Notes: a model not told the origin generated them from the sequence alone. Positions 34,120-46,399 are shown, counted from the stretch's first letter. The stretch: 64,000 nucleotides of DNA from Carallia brachiata (GCA_021464245.1 JADCRB010000043.1:1301576-1365575), one strand, 5' to 3'. Numbers and translations are program-made.

Positions 34120-36801
34120 AAACTTGAATACTTACATTCCTTTCCTCGCTTCAATTAGAAAAGAAAACAATGATTTTAGCCGAAGCAAAATAATGAACAA
34201 TAGTGAACCAGAGGAAAAAACAACAGTGAAGAATAGGAGAGTCAGGGATAGGAAATTAAGCATTGGCGAGGAGAGAACTGGAAGCATGTTTCACGAGTAA
34301 ACGACAGTAAAGGTCACCTGGGCAACCAGGGAATTGGCTGCGCGAACCAGTGAATTAACGCCGAGTCTCCTCCTCCACCACCACCTTGACCAGACCACGA
34401 GGAAAGAAATTAGTGGGAAACTATTACAGGCAGCTGTGCTGTCTGGTTGGTTATGAAAATTAAATGACGTCATAAACCCATTTTCCTTTCCTTTTTGTAA
34501 GAACCGAAAACACGTTCATTCCTTTCTTTCCCCCTACTCTTCAGTCCTCGCCGCCAATTTCAAACTTGCCTCGAAGTGGCTAACTGCCAACTGGCTAGTG
34601 CAAATACAAAAATTACCACAGGAAGACAAAATCAAATAAACAAAATTTGCATATCCCGTTTGGGTAAGGGCACGGATCTAAAGGATTCGCGTGTGGCTTT
34701 TTTGTTTAAATGTTCTCTAAGTTGTAACAAAATTTTAATTTTTTTTAATCATATTAATACATTTTACAATAAAAAAAAAGATATAATTTATTTATTTTAT
34801 GTTTTATTATTACAATTACAAAAAATTACAAATTTGTTGCATAAACACCCCGGGAACAATTTTCCATATGGACAAATACTTTTTCCCGTGTCGTTTTCAT
34901 GCTGCCGACCGGCATGATCAGTCTCTGGAAGGAAGATCAAAAGGCAAGATCTCAAAGAATAATTTTGGACCAATAATAACGATGTATATGGTGCACTTTC
35001 TCGCAGCTAGGTTTCATGTATACTTTAATAGGACAGCCATAGTTGACTAGCGTATAATAAATCACGTGGCACTGGAGACCTGCTGACCTGACCTAGGCAT
35101 TCTTGATGATAACATAGCACAACAGAGGTTGACTTCACGTTTGCCCTTGAATGAGGAGCATTACCATGGGTCCGTTCTCAATTATCAATTTCTGGAAAAA
35201 AAGAAAAAAAATGTGGTTTTCAAATACAAGTGATTTCAACAGTTGCTTTCAATTTTCTTGATATACATGCATTAGTGCTCATCGCTACTTTTTGGTTGAT
35301 TTTAAGCCGCCAGCCAGTTGAAAACATCTTGGTGGGCCATATTTTCATTTTAATTGTACTATTAAACAGCTTACTTTTAATATAATATATGTGTATAAAT
35401 AATTTATTTTTTTAATTTTAATTATTTAATAATTTATATCAATTTATATTCACATATGTCATGTTTTTGTTTTTGAAGATTTCTCTTACTAGAATATCTA
35501 GAGATGCAAAATGGAAACAGAAATTTTCGGTCGTCCAATTTTTTTGCGATTTGTGAGTCCACCGTGAAAACTGTTTTTCGCTCCTATAAAAAGTGTGATA
35601 AGTGGTTGTCCCGGCCCCCTTGGATATTTATATTACTTATTAGTCAGTTGTATGGAACCCAACACACTTTGGTAGATTTAGAGGAAGTTAGTTTAATATA
35701 ATAATATTTAAGTAATAAATCTATTTTTATAAAAAAATATTAAATAAAAAAATTAACAGTGATTATAATTTTATCAATAAATATAATAATTATGTATTTA
35801 TGATATATATATTAAAAATGGCAACAGCCTGCAGTGCTTACAGGTGTAGATCAATTCAATAGCTACACATTAAAGTGGTGGGAGCCAACTTCGAGGTACT
35901 TTTTGTGAACGTCAACTATGGACTGCACTGCTGATAGTCAAAATATAATCAACCCACAACAGGCCATTTTCCACCCTATCAAATTAATTTTCGTAGAAGA
36001 AAACATAATTTAGTAAAATTTTTGAAAACATTGTGAGTTCCCATTTAAATTAGAGATTGCTACCACGTTAGTAAATGCAGTGTTTAAGAGAAATCTTTAG
36101 TTTAATAGTGGGCATTGATTAGGAATAATTGGAAGGATGATTATTATTATTATTATTATTTTAATCTAAAATCTTAATATCTGAAAGTCTATTAAATTTT
36201 AATTAATTCAGTTTGAGTTAGGTAGACTAATTAAAAGGGGTAAAACTCTCCTACCGCATATTTTCTTTATTTATAAAAGTTAAATTTTTATATAGTTTAT
36301 ATAATTATATAAAATATTATATTATATAAGAATGATAATAAATATTTAAAATAAAGTATATTTTAAGAATTATATTAATATTTACATACATTAAAGATAT
36401 TACAATTAGTATATTTAACAAAATATAATTTATAAAAATTAATTAAACAAATAATATTTATAAATAGTAATTAAATATTAATTTTTAAATTTTAAAGATT
36501 AAATTGAAAATTTTAATTAATTGAGGACTAAATTAAAATATTTAATTAAAATTAGAGTCTTAATTATAATTTAGATAAAATTTTGGGTCAAATTATGATT
36601 TAAAATTTTTTGGTTTAAATTGAACCTGTTTAACCGGTCCGATTTTTTTTCAGTTTTCCCAGTTTTTGACCATTTTTTCGATTTTTGACCGATTTTTTCC
36701 GGTCCGGTCCGAATTCTATTTTTAGACTTGAACCAGACCGGACCTAGGACCAGTTCCCTATTTTTTCGGTTGAACCGGCTGGTCCGGTTCTTACTTCATT
36801 G
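34120..36801. other. Intergenic, repeats only
   Basis: Holds copy 2 of the dispersed repeat (34944-35137), an (ATT)n stretch near 36138-36160, and an older GGTCCGGTC-rich repeat remnant at about 36610-36800. No coding exon is recognised. Confidence 0.6.
34944..35137 (+). repeat. Dispersed repeat, copy 2 (partner at 2308-2520)
   Basis: Diverged direct copy of the block at 2308-2520, sharing AATAATAACGAT, GCTAGGTTTCAT and ATTCTTGATGATAAC in order. Confidence 0.7.
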
Positions 36802-36809
36802 CTATTAAG

Positions 36810-37478
36810 TAGTGTTGTCAAATTTAGACCAGACTGATCGGTTCAACTGATTCGACCGGTCACCGGTTAGAGATCCGATTTAGATTGTAGTTTAAAATTA
36901 CTATGGACCGGACCGGTCAAAATACGGTCAACTAACCGGTTTAACCGGTCGGACCAGTGAACCGATTCTGAGTTGATCAGGTTAGTCACTTTTAATAATT
37001 AGTAAAAATTTCACACAATTTTATAGAATTTAGTTTTCGAATTCCTGACCTCTAATATAAAAGGTAAGTCTCATACCACTAAATCAATTTATAAATTGTT
37101 GTGATTATTATTATTATTATTATTTACTTATTATTTTTTCAAATGTCTTATATAATACACACACAGTTTCGTGTATCTAATAAATTAACATTTACTATTT
37201 AAGATAATTATTAATTTTTTTTAAATTGTTAAATTCTACCTTATAATAAATTATAAATCATATATTTTAAATTTATAAATATAAGTATTCTAATACATAT
37301 ATATATATTATAATATTACATTTTACATATAAATTTTGATGTATAATATATATAAATATTTTTTTTATATATTTAATATTAAATACGCGTTTTACCGATT
37401 CAATTTCTGGTTAAACTGGTTGAACCTTTAACCACTAAACTTTTCGATTTAATTTTCGATGCAGTTTTTACAACATTC
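36810..37478. mobile_element. hAT-type MITE (669 bp) rich in ACCGGTC motifs
   Basis: The flanks are CTATTAAG (36802-36809) and TTATTAAG (37479-37486), an 8-bp duplication with one mismatch. The inverted ends are TAGTGTTGTCAAA and the complement of GAATGTTGTAAAA. The left 170 bp contains many GGTTNAACCGGTC-type motifs and the interior is AT-rich. No coding capacity is seen. Confidence 0.78.
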
Positions 37479-37486
37479 TTATTAAG

Positions 37487-40020
37487 ACCCTCTGTAATGC
37501 CAGTGAAGCCGTGAATATGTATTCACCATTTATAATTTTCTTTCTCCGAAGATTCTTCACGTGTCCAAACTAAAAAAAACAAAAAAAAAAAAGATTCAGT
37601 TACATTTTCATCTTCATTTTTATTCCATGCATTAGACTTGAAAACTAAATGTAAGCAACCCTTTTGACAAAAAGCAACGAATTTCCAAAGAAAAACGAGG
37701 ACAACACTCTACGCAATTACACATCAGTCAAACAAGATAACAGTGTGCCCGGAAGACTTATCGAATGGAATTTTTTTTTTTTTGTGGGTTTTTAATCGGA
37801 TGGAATTTTATTCTAGATGGATAGTCGCGATTTTCCTTTTTTTTTTTGGGGGTCCTGGCCAGAAGCCCCGCCGAGATATGTACGTCAATTTCTGATTAGA
37901 ACTGGAAAATTACTTATGGAATAATATTGCAATAGGTAAGAATATTTATTTTTTGTTTATCCTTTCTTATCATGGTCATGATCTCAGCCACCTCGGGGAA
38001 TATTTGATTGTCATCTTACATTAGGTTTGTATTCAAGCCAGCCTTTTTTTTTTTTTTTCAACAATGAGCATAAAGTAGCTAATATTTAGTCCTTCAATTG
38101 TAACAAGGCGGCAATATTTAGTAAGAAAAAAAAAATCGATGGTTTGAAAATATCAAGAGGTAATATCTCTAGCTCGATACTAATGAAGGACAATAAAAAA
38201 CAGATCAACTGGACAATAAATTATTTTTTTTTCCTGGCTTCAGTTCCTTCTGTGGTTGCCACATTTATGAGAATTATCTATGTACTAGACTGTTTTAGAA
38301 GACTATGATAATTGAGTATTTTAGCGTGTTCGAGTGGTAAGAAGTGCGGCTTCTTGTCATAATGACTGTCCTTATTTACCTTTTCCCTTCTTCAATATGG
38401 CCAGAGTACTCTTACCATAGGCAAATATAATAATAATATATTATTATGATAATTTAGGCAGGCCAAGGCTTTATAAGATATTTTCGGATTGTTCCATGTC
38501 TTTGTGTATACACTTTTCCTTCGTTGGGCTAATGAAATTAGAAAAAAAAAAAAAAAATTGGCTCTAACTGCCGACCTGTTTATTGGTAGGCAAACCTACA
38601 CAAAATATGCCTAATCAATCGAACATTGAAAATCCTTAATACTACATATTACAAGTTCTAACGATCAATTTTTATTTATTTATTTATTTATTTGTTGCAT
38701 ACTTTCCAATGAGTTAATGTTGATAAATAATCTCACAAGTGATTGCCCACCATGCTTGGTATTTGTCATTTTCGACCATCCAAAATCATCACCAAGTTCC
38801 ACCAATTCCGTCCATTAATAGTGAGATGGTCAAAGAACAAAACAGGCTTTTTAATTATTTGGTATGCTAGATTCTTGAACTGATCGTCTAAATAAAATGC
38901 CATATCACAATCAACTTTCTCTATTTGGAACAAATAGAGCTTTTTTGAGATTAAAATAACAAGAAGTTGTGGCAAACACGCGTACTCAAACTAATAACAT
39001 GGTGTTTCAACAGGCGATTCCCGCACTATATTTAATTGGGCTCTTTATAATGAAACGCTCCTCAAACCAGGGAAAAAAGATAAATCTTCCCACCGTGTCT
39101 GTCGCTCTCTTTGCCAAGTGCGCCAACAAAATGTATGGTACTCAGTACTCGCACAGACCCACTAATTATATAGTGGGATACGCAAATAATTGCATTAATG
39201 ACTGATGAATCTAGGTGAAGTTATGCAATGGACAAGTTAAGAATGACAAAGAAGAGCTTTCCAATTTCCCTTCGTGAATGTGCCAGGTGTTTTAATGCAT
39301 GACCGTGCTGCTAGATCTGATATAGCTAGCCAGAATGTAGGCTCGAACTCAATAACTGAGAGCAATAGAGATTTCTTATTATTTGAACCTTTTTCCATTT
39401 TTTCTAGGTGGGATTATCGGCCCCTTAGCCACTCCACATTCGTTCTCCAAGAAGTTGTTAAGCATAACGTAGATTTTTGGGTAGACATTTTTTTTTATAC
39501 TGTGTAGCACAAAATGGTGGTGGTTTTAACTATACAAAACCCCCCCCCCCCCCCAAAAAAAAAGTAACAATAGAATAGAGAAATGATATGAGAAATACTA
39601 GCAAACTCCAAAGATATTAAGAGTGAACTTGCATAATTCTATAGTCAATTTCTTGCTTCACTCATTGAAAACCAACGATAGAGAGAATCAGATACTTCGT
39701 GACCACCTAGGAGTGTAATGTAAATTAATGACTTTTATGCTTACGATCATGAAAGCCATAATTGGATGCACTTTGTCCGGACTGATTTCAGGCTAGCGGT
39801 GCCAAAGCCAAAAGGAAAGCATTTGGACAGACTAATGTGCCCACTCACTTGTTTGTATACTAATTCCATTATTCAATAGAAATGTATAATAATGAGAAGG
39901 TGACTATAATATTCTGTAACAAAAACGATGGAGGAGAAGCCAACACGCGCGAACCTACATTCAAAAAGCGGGTCATTGATAGAGACACATTGATTCTACC
40001 ATTTTAAGCAGTGGCTTTCA
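37487..40020. other. Intergenic upstream of the amino acid permease
   Basis: AT-rich with homopolymer tracts, including a C15 run followed by A9 at 39540-39563. Frames of 60-78 codons here lack recognisable features. The last few hundred bases form the permease promoter. Confidence 0.6.
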
Positions 40021-40030
40021 TTTCCGCTAC

Positions 40031-40038
40031 TATATATA
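40031..40038 (+). promoter_or_regulatory. TATA box of the amino acid permease gene
   Basis: CTACTATATATAGCCC is a strong plant TATA box. Transcription would start near 40065, giving a leader of about 180 nt before the in-frame ATG at 40245. The out-of-frame ATG at 40192 falls inside that leader. Confidence 0.6.
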
Positions 40039-40191
40039 GCCCTGGAATTTGCCCCAAAAGAGGCAGAACCAAGCAAATTGAGCATTTCCCATTTCTCTAC
40101 TATAAGTTTTAGTAGTCAGAGAAAGCATACAAGAAAAGAAAAGGTTCGTTTTCTCTTGTGATATCAGTTTGTGTCTTTTTTTGTGACAAAG

Positions 40192-40323
40192 ATGGGAGAG
40201 AGTACACTAAAAAGAGCCACCAAGTTTTCGATTTCTCCATCGACATGCCTCCACAAGGTGGATCCAAGTGCTTGGACGATGATGGCCGTCTCAAACGAAC
40301 TGGTAAGCTTTGCATAATTGTGG
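40192..40323 (+). promoter_or_regulatory. Out-of-frame upstream ATG (uORF or broken N-terminus)
   Basis: ATG GGA GAG starts a frame that overlaps the permease start and ends in TAA only within intron 1 of the genomic sequence. It sits where relatives begin translation. It may be a leaky upstream start, or the remains of the original start displaced by a small indel in the adjacent GAGAGA run. Confidence 0.6.
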
Positions 40324-42043
40324 TTGGAATAATGAGTTTTGTAGTCTATGGATATGCAGATGTTAGCAAAGTCAGAAACTTTGTATGCATTTTCATAGTC
40401 CACATTTTTTCAGATTGTTGTTGTTGTTTTGGTTAAACAGGAACTGCTTGGACTGCGAGTGCTCACATAATAACAGCTGTGATTGGGTCTGGAGTGTTGT
40501 CCTTGGCTTGGGCCACTGCTCAGCTTGGATGGATTGCTGGTCCAGCTGTCATGTTCTTGTTCTCTATTGTAACCTACTACACTTCTACTCTGCTTGCTTC
40601 CTGCTACCGTTCCGGTGATCCTGTCAGCGGCAAGAGGAACTATACTTACATGGATGCTGTTCGATCCAACCTTGGTAAATTTTACAGCACTAGTCTAATT
40701 CAAGTTTGCAATTTTCCTACAATTTTTGAACTAACTAGCGCGAATTTAAAATCTTCAGGTAGTGGCTATGTCAAAGTATGCGGATGGGTTCAGTATTTAA
40801 ACCTTTTTGGAGTTGCCATTGGCTACACAATAGCATCATCCATAAGCATGATGTGAGTAAAAATTCTTGGTCCATATTTCTGGGTTACATGCATATTTGA
40901 TGCATTATTTAAAATAATTGATTTTCTCTGCCTTGACCTATAGGGCCATCAAAAGGTCCAACTGTTTTCACAAGAGTGGTGGCAAAAATCCATGCCATAT
41001 GAATGCCAATCCTTACATGATTGCCTTTGGCATTATGGAAATAGTTTTCTCGCAAATACCAGACTTTGATCAGCTATGGTGGCTGTCCATTGTTGCTGCG
41101 GTCATGTCTTTCACTTACTCATCAATCGGTCTCGGACTCGGCGTTGCTAAAGTGGCTGAAACAGGAAAAGTCTTGGGAAGTCTAACTGGAATCAGCATTG
41201 GCACTGTGACTCAGACCGAAAAGATATGGAGGAGCTTCCAAGCACTTGGTGACATTGCTTTTGCCTATTCTTACTCGCTCATCCTCATTGAAATTCAGGT
41301 ACATAGCCATGAAAGCTAAATTAAGGCAATTCGAATTTCTTTCAACAATTACAAATCAAACCAACTTATATGGTTTTGTTCTATGTCAGGATACAATTAA
41401 ATCCCCACCATCAGAAGCAAAGACAATGAAGAAAGCAAGTCTCATAAGTGTTTCAGTCACAACCCTTTTCTACATGCTGTGTGGCTGCTTTGGCTATGCT
41501 GCTTTTGGAGACATGTCCCCTGGGAACCTCCTCACAGGTTTTGGTTTTTACAATCCATATTGGCTGCTTGACATTGCCAATGCTGCCATAGTAATCCACC
41601 TTGTTGGTGCATACCAAGTCTACTGCCAACCTCTCTTTGCCTTCGTTGAAAAATCAGCAACCAACAGATTCCCAGACAGTGAGTTTATTACCAAAGAAAT
41701 TAAAGTCCCTATTCCGGGTTTCCGCCCATACGGCCTGAACCTTTTCAGATTGGTCTGGAGGACTGCATTTGTCATTCTTACCACCGTGATATCCATGCTC
41801 CTTCCCTTTTTCAACGACATCGTTGGCCTTCTCGGGGCACTGGGATTCTGGCCTCTAACAGTTTATTTCCCGGTTGAGATGTATATTGCACAAAAGAAGG
41901 TACCAAAGTGGAGGACAAAGTGGATTTGCCTCCAAATACTAAGTTTTGCTTGCCTTGTTATTACCATTGCCGCTGCTGCTGGATCTATTGCTGGAGTTGT
42001 TGGTGATCTCAAAACTGTCAAGCCCTTTAAGACCAGTTACTAA
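40245..42043 (+). CDS. AAP3: AAP-type amino acid permease (AAP3-like)
   Basis: Proton-coupled amino acid importer of the plant AAP family (AAAP superfamily), a plasma-membrane protein with about 11 membrane helices. Five exons: 40245-40302, 40441-40674, 40759-40852, 40944-41298, 41390-42043; 464 aa. Splice sites are GT-AG. Family blocks are intact: [20 protein letters not shown] near the start, [68 protein letters not shown] and [19 protein letters not shown]. It ends KPFKTSY. The start is unusual. Close relatives have extra residues before MPPQGGSKC, and codons for KKSHQVFDFSID are present in frame upstream. The ATG at 40192 that should open them is in another frame, so the first in-frame ATG is 40245. 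The symbol reflects closest remembered similarity; AAP2/4/5 are possible. Confidence 0.93.
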
Positions 42044-42389
42044 TTCAGCGGATTTCAGATGTAATTAAAAAAAAATTCAGAATTGTCAGATTAAGAAAAG
42101 CAGAAGAAAACCTTCAGGGGGAGTACATTGTTCTTTGATTGTACACAATCAAGGGAAAATGCATTCTTTGTGGTTGTAATTTTAGAAGTTGTGCATGTAT
42201 GTGTAAAATCAAAAAAATTAGGTCTGTGATTCTTAGTGGAAAAGGTTTGAATTTCTTAATATAAGGGCGTGATATGTGCATTTATCTCATTATTTTCATC
42301 CATTAATTGCATCTACCTGTGGTAATCTTTTTCTTCTTGAGATCTCATGTAGACTAATTCCATGCCCCGAAACATTGGGTTCGGCAAAG

Positions 42390-44352
42390 TTTTAGTCCTT
42401 TAAATTTGAATTTTTTTAATTGAGTTTTATATGTTAAGGTATTTTCATTTAAGTCAGAAATGTTACTAGTTTTATTTCATTCGAGTCCAATTATTAACGA
42501 AAGATGGTTTGACCATTAATTTAGGTATTTTACAGATTAAAATATTATTTTTAAAAGAAAATACATGAAGAAAAATATTTAAAATACTTATACTGCATAA
42601 AAAGCGTATTTTCAACATTTCCAATGAAAAATGTATTTTACTCTAAAAATCTGTAAAAATTAATAAAAATGAATATTGCTAATAATTTCTCAAAAATACA
42701 TATCATATGTCTGTTGAATTTTTTGTAAAAAATGTAAAAATTTTTTCAAAATTCAATGTTTTCTAAATGTTAATAGATTCATTTCAGTTGAGTAAAATTT
42801 TGGACGGAAGAGACTTTGACCATTAAATATGGTCGTTGACCGTATTACAAAATTACAAACATAAAAAAATATAAAAAAACTATAGAAATGGAAAAAAAAA
42901 AAGTATGAAATATGTATAAAAAAGTATTTTACTTTAAAAAACATATAAAAATTAATAAAAATTGACAAAATACATATAAAAAAATATTATTAGCAAATAC
43001 ATTTTCTTAAAAATACATATCATATGCATATTGAAATTTTTCTAAAAATTTCAAAAAATTTTCGAAAATTCTAAAAATTCAAAAATAAATCTAAACAAAA
43101 TTATAAAGTTTAAAAAATTCAAAATGAAATTTTATTTTAATAAAAATCAAAATTTTTAAAAACAAAACCCAAAAATGGTTTAAATAAATTGAAAAATCAA
43201 TAAGAATTGAAAAATTATAAAGTTTCTAAATTTTTTTTTAAAATTATAAATTTAAGAACCTCAAAATTTTAAAAGGGTTAATATTAAAAAATTATCAACT
43301 TTTTAGTGTCATTTTAACTTGGAATTAATAAAAATAAGACATATGAAAAAATAAAGAAAATATTTAAAAATTTCTCACATTTTCCCCCCTCTGGCTCTCC
43401 TTTTCACCCATAAAAAATACACCACTTCTCCCGTAAAGTAAAATACATTGTTTATTGGCAATGTTCAAAATATGCTTTTTATATGGTATAAGCATTTTAG
43501 ATTGATTTTTGAATATTTTTATTCATGTATTTCGTTTTAAAAATAATATTTTAACAGTCAATACTCAAATTTTTTTATTTTTAAAATTTTTATTTTTATT
43601 AAAAAAAATTTCATTTTGAATTTTTTAAACTTTATAAAAAATTTAGATTTATTTTTGAAATTTTAGAATTTCTTTAAATTTTTTTGAAATTTTTAGAAAA
43701 ATTTCAATATCCATATGATATGTATTTTTAAGAAAATGTATTTGCTAATAATATTTTTTTTATATGTATTTGTTAATTTTTATTAATTTTTATATGTTTT
43801 TAAAGTAAAATGCTTTTTTATACATATTTTATACTTTTTTTTTCATTTCTATAGTTTTTTAACATATTTTTTTTATTTTTTGCAATTTTGTAATGTGGTC
43901 AACGACCATATTTAATGGTCAAAGTCGCTTCCATCTAAAATTGTATTCAATTGAAATGAATCTATTAACATTTAGATAACATTGAATTTCTAAAAAAAAT
44001 TTTACATTTTTACAAAAAAATTCAATACGCATATGATACGTATTTTTGAGACATTATTAGCAATGTTCATTTTTATTAATTTTTATAGATTTTAAAAGTA
44101 AAATGCATTTTTTATTGGCAATCTTTAAAATATACATTTTAAATTGATTTTTAAATATTTTTCTTCATGTATTTTTTTAAAAAAATAATATTTTAATCGG
44201 TCAAATACCCAAATTAACGGTCAAACCATTTTTGTAAGTGATCGGAGTCGATTGAAATGAAAATAGTAATGTTTAAGATTTAAATGAAAACGCCTTAACG
44301 TATAAGACTCAATTGAAAAAACTCAAATCTATAGGACTAAAAATTTGTTTAT
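42390..44352. mobile_element. Large foldback element, about 2 kb with arms of about 780 bp
   Basis: Left arm (42390-43168) and right arm (43569-44352) are inverted copies around a 400-bp centre. Matching landmarks are TTTTAGTCC / GGACTAAAA at the ends, AATATGGTCGTTGACC (about 42825-42840) against GGTCAACGACCATATT, and CATATCATATG-type blocks. The centre carries a further partial copy of an outer-arm block. No coding capacity is seen. Structure fits a foldback or long-TIR (Mutator-like) non-autonomous element. The flanks share AAACATT-(6-7)-GGCAAAG (42370-42389 and 44359-44379), possibly an imperfect duplication. Confidence 0.8.
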
Positions 44353-45560
44353 TCCCTAAAACATTCAAAATTGGCAAAGGGTAAGATTATGGGGGTGGAT
44401 GATTTAAACGTTGTTGATTACTACTGTTATTGATTATTGTTGTTTTACTTTTACTTATTATTGCTATTGATGAATAAAATTAAATTATAGTATTGGTAAT
44501 GTTAAAGCAATAGAGCCTTGTAAACAGATTGTCTACACATTGATTAAAAAAATATTTTTTTATTGTTTTAGAAAAAAATTTGTCTCAAAGAAAAAAAAAA
44601 TTTTGTAGCAAATTTCATGTAATATTTAGACTTTATATTCTCAAATAATATTTATTTAAATCTAAGTTTTAGTTAAAAAAATGATTTTCTAATACTTGGT
44701 ATTTGGCTCGGTGCACCTAATCGGGTTCTCGTAGTATTTGGTTAGGTTACCCCTAGTTGTTGCTATTTAAATTAGTAGAATGATTGTTTTGAAAATTTTA
44801 GTTGAAATGATGAAATTAGCCTTGTAGAAGCAGTCTCAAAACCTTTTGACAACAGGATGTAGTCCCCCTCCGATAATTAATATGTTAAACAATTCTCTGT
44901 TTTCTTTTTTAAACCAAGTTTAACAATTCTCCCACACTGACATGTGTAATATTAACTCCATTTGTTTAAGGAAAAAACAACTCTTTCTTAATGATTGGAG
45001 ATGTTTCATAGTCAACGAACAACTCCTCGAATCAAACTTTTTGTAAGATGTATGGGTAACGCTGCATGAATCTTAGGTAATATTGTCTAAAGCTAGCATG
45101 CATTGATTTATTGGGATTAGCTTGTGATTGCACCGACCCAAGATGAAGGCCAACTGAAGGAAGGAAACTAATGGCTGAAACATAAAACACAACAAAACAA
45201 AACTTGACAGATAAAGGCATATGCTCAAATATTTTTGCCTTTATCAAGTTATCGAGAATAAAGCCATAAAAAATTGCTTTTTATTACACACCCAAGCTTC
45301 ATCAATTAGAACATTTGGAACCACAACGAATCAAACGGCCTCATCACATTGGATACAAAATGTCTGGGCATGTACTACTAACGAGGTTTGCTGAGATTGT
45401 GAGCCAAAAACTACCCCCCACCCCAACATCACTCCTTTTTAACTTTTTGTTCAGAAATAATGGTAAGACTAACAGTATTTAACACTTCTCCAAATCGTCT
45501 CGTACATTGAAAAATCCTTCTTGTCATATACATACTATCATTTTAAACCAAAATTTGTGA
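44353..45560. other. Intergenic, including a MITE-like block near 44405-44530
   Basis: TTGTTGATTACTACTGTTAT and neighbouring TTATTGCTATTGATGAATAA resemble blocks at 48980-49270 and 61530-62170, so a related repeat family is present. No gene is seen. Confidence 0.45.
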
Positions 45561-45568
45561 TATGTTTT

Positions 45569-45862
45569 CTAACTAGACGATAATTGCAACTGTTCATAGG
45601 CATGGGAGCAATGAAAAGTTGATCCATTGAAGGCACTAGAACAGGCGTTGAGTGGTCTAGCTCCGAAAAAACAGGTCTTGAGGTCCGTCAATGTTGGCTT
45701 GCTATGCGCACAACATAATTTGCGACATAGGCCCACCAGGTTAGATGTTCTGCTTATGTTTAAAGCCAATGTTCATCATTTGCCATGACCAAAGCAACTA
45801 GCTTTCTACATGGACACCACAACAGAAAATTCCGGTCAACAAAACAACATTGGAAATTGTTC
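45569..45862 (+). pseudogene. Receptor-like kinase C-terminal fragment, plus-strand copy
   Basis: The plus strand reads AWEQ-stop-KVDPLKALEQAL, then QVLRSVNVGLLCAQHNLRHR and a DVLLMF segment, ending TTENSGQQNNIGN. This is the C-lobe end of an S-domain/DUF26-type receptor-like kinase (RCIHVGLLCVQ motif family). It contains at least two in-frame stops and lacks the catalytic part. It is the inverted partner of the minus-strand fragment to its right. Confidence 0.8.
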
Positions 45863-46150
45863 CAAAAATGTTAAATGCCACATTCCCATCCTCCACCGTC
45901 CACAGATCTCAGATAAAGACATGCCATTTACGAAACAATTTCCAATATTGTTTTGCTGATCGGAATTCTCTGTCGCAGTGCCCACGTAAAATGCTGGCCG
46001 CTTCGGCTTTGGCAAGTGACAAGTATCGGCTTTTAACATAAGCAGGACATCTGACATGGTAGGCCTATCTTGCGGATTATGCTGTGCACATAGCAAGCCA
46101 ACATCAATGCACCTCAAGACCTGTTATTTCGGAACTAGAACGCTCAACGC
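45644..46150. repeat. Inverted repeat of kinase sequence (arms about 220 bp, loop 68 bp)
   Basis: Arms 45644-45862 and 45931-46150 are inverse complements, with roughly four of five bases matching by eye. Shared blocks include ACAGGTCTTGAGGT, ATGTTGGCTTGCTATG and AATATTGGAAATTGTT (one difference). The loop encodes the kinase C-terminal tail. A transcript on either strand would fold into an imperfect hairpin about 220 bp long. Confidence 0.88.
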
Positions 46151-46384
46151 AGAGTCTATTCCCTTGCTGGTTGCTGCAGGAGCATCTGTCTTGAAAATTC
46201 TTGCCAAGCCAAAATCAAATATCTTGGGATTCAGGTCTGTGTCAAGCTATGTTACCAGCTTTCAGATCTCTGTGGATTATCTTTAGCCTTGAGTGCCTAT
46301 GAAGGTAATAAAGAAGACCTTCAGCTATTCCTTCGATGATGTCAAAAGGCTTGTTCCAATCCAGTAGCACCCTTCTTGATGGAT
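45836..46384 (-). pseudogene. Receptor-like kinase pseudogene, minus-strand copy
   Basis: After an intron acceptor (cag before 46384) the minus strand reads [20 protein letters not shown], then [20 protein letters not shown] with the catalytic loop HRDLKAGN. A frameshift follows, then NPKIFDFGLARIFKTDAP with the DFG motif. The activation-loop end and subdomains VIII-X are deleted. It resumes at VLVPK-stop-QVLRCIDVGLLCAQHN, PQDRPTMSDVLLMLKAD, and ends near NIGNCFVNGMSLSEI. The relatives are S-locus-type receptor-like kinases, which are plasma-membrane Ser/Thr kinases. I found no lectin, S-domain or N-lobe exons upstream. Confidence 0.85.
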
Positions 46385-46399
46385 CTGTTGCTGTTAAAC

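Noticed and set aside
40158..40302. Permease start at 40158
   Set aside because: The triplet there is GTG, not ATG, and the following MISVCVFF-like residues do not match AAP N-termini. Kept only as a remote non-ATG possibility.
41246..42043. Permease starting at the internal ATG near 41246-41300
   Set aside because: That frame reads through intron 4 (41299-41389) before joining exon 5. Splice sites and the family alignment support the five-exon model.
42370..44380. AAACATT-gap-GGCAAAG flanks as a proven target duplication of the 2-kb foldback
   Set aside because: The shared words are separated by different bases, and about 14 extra bases lie between the right arm and the right word. Recorded as suggestive only.
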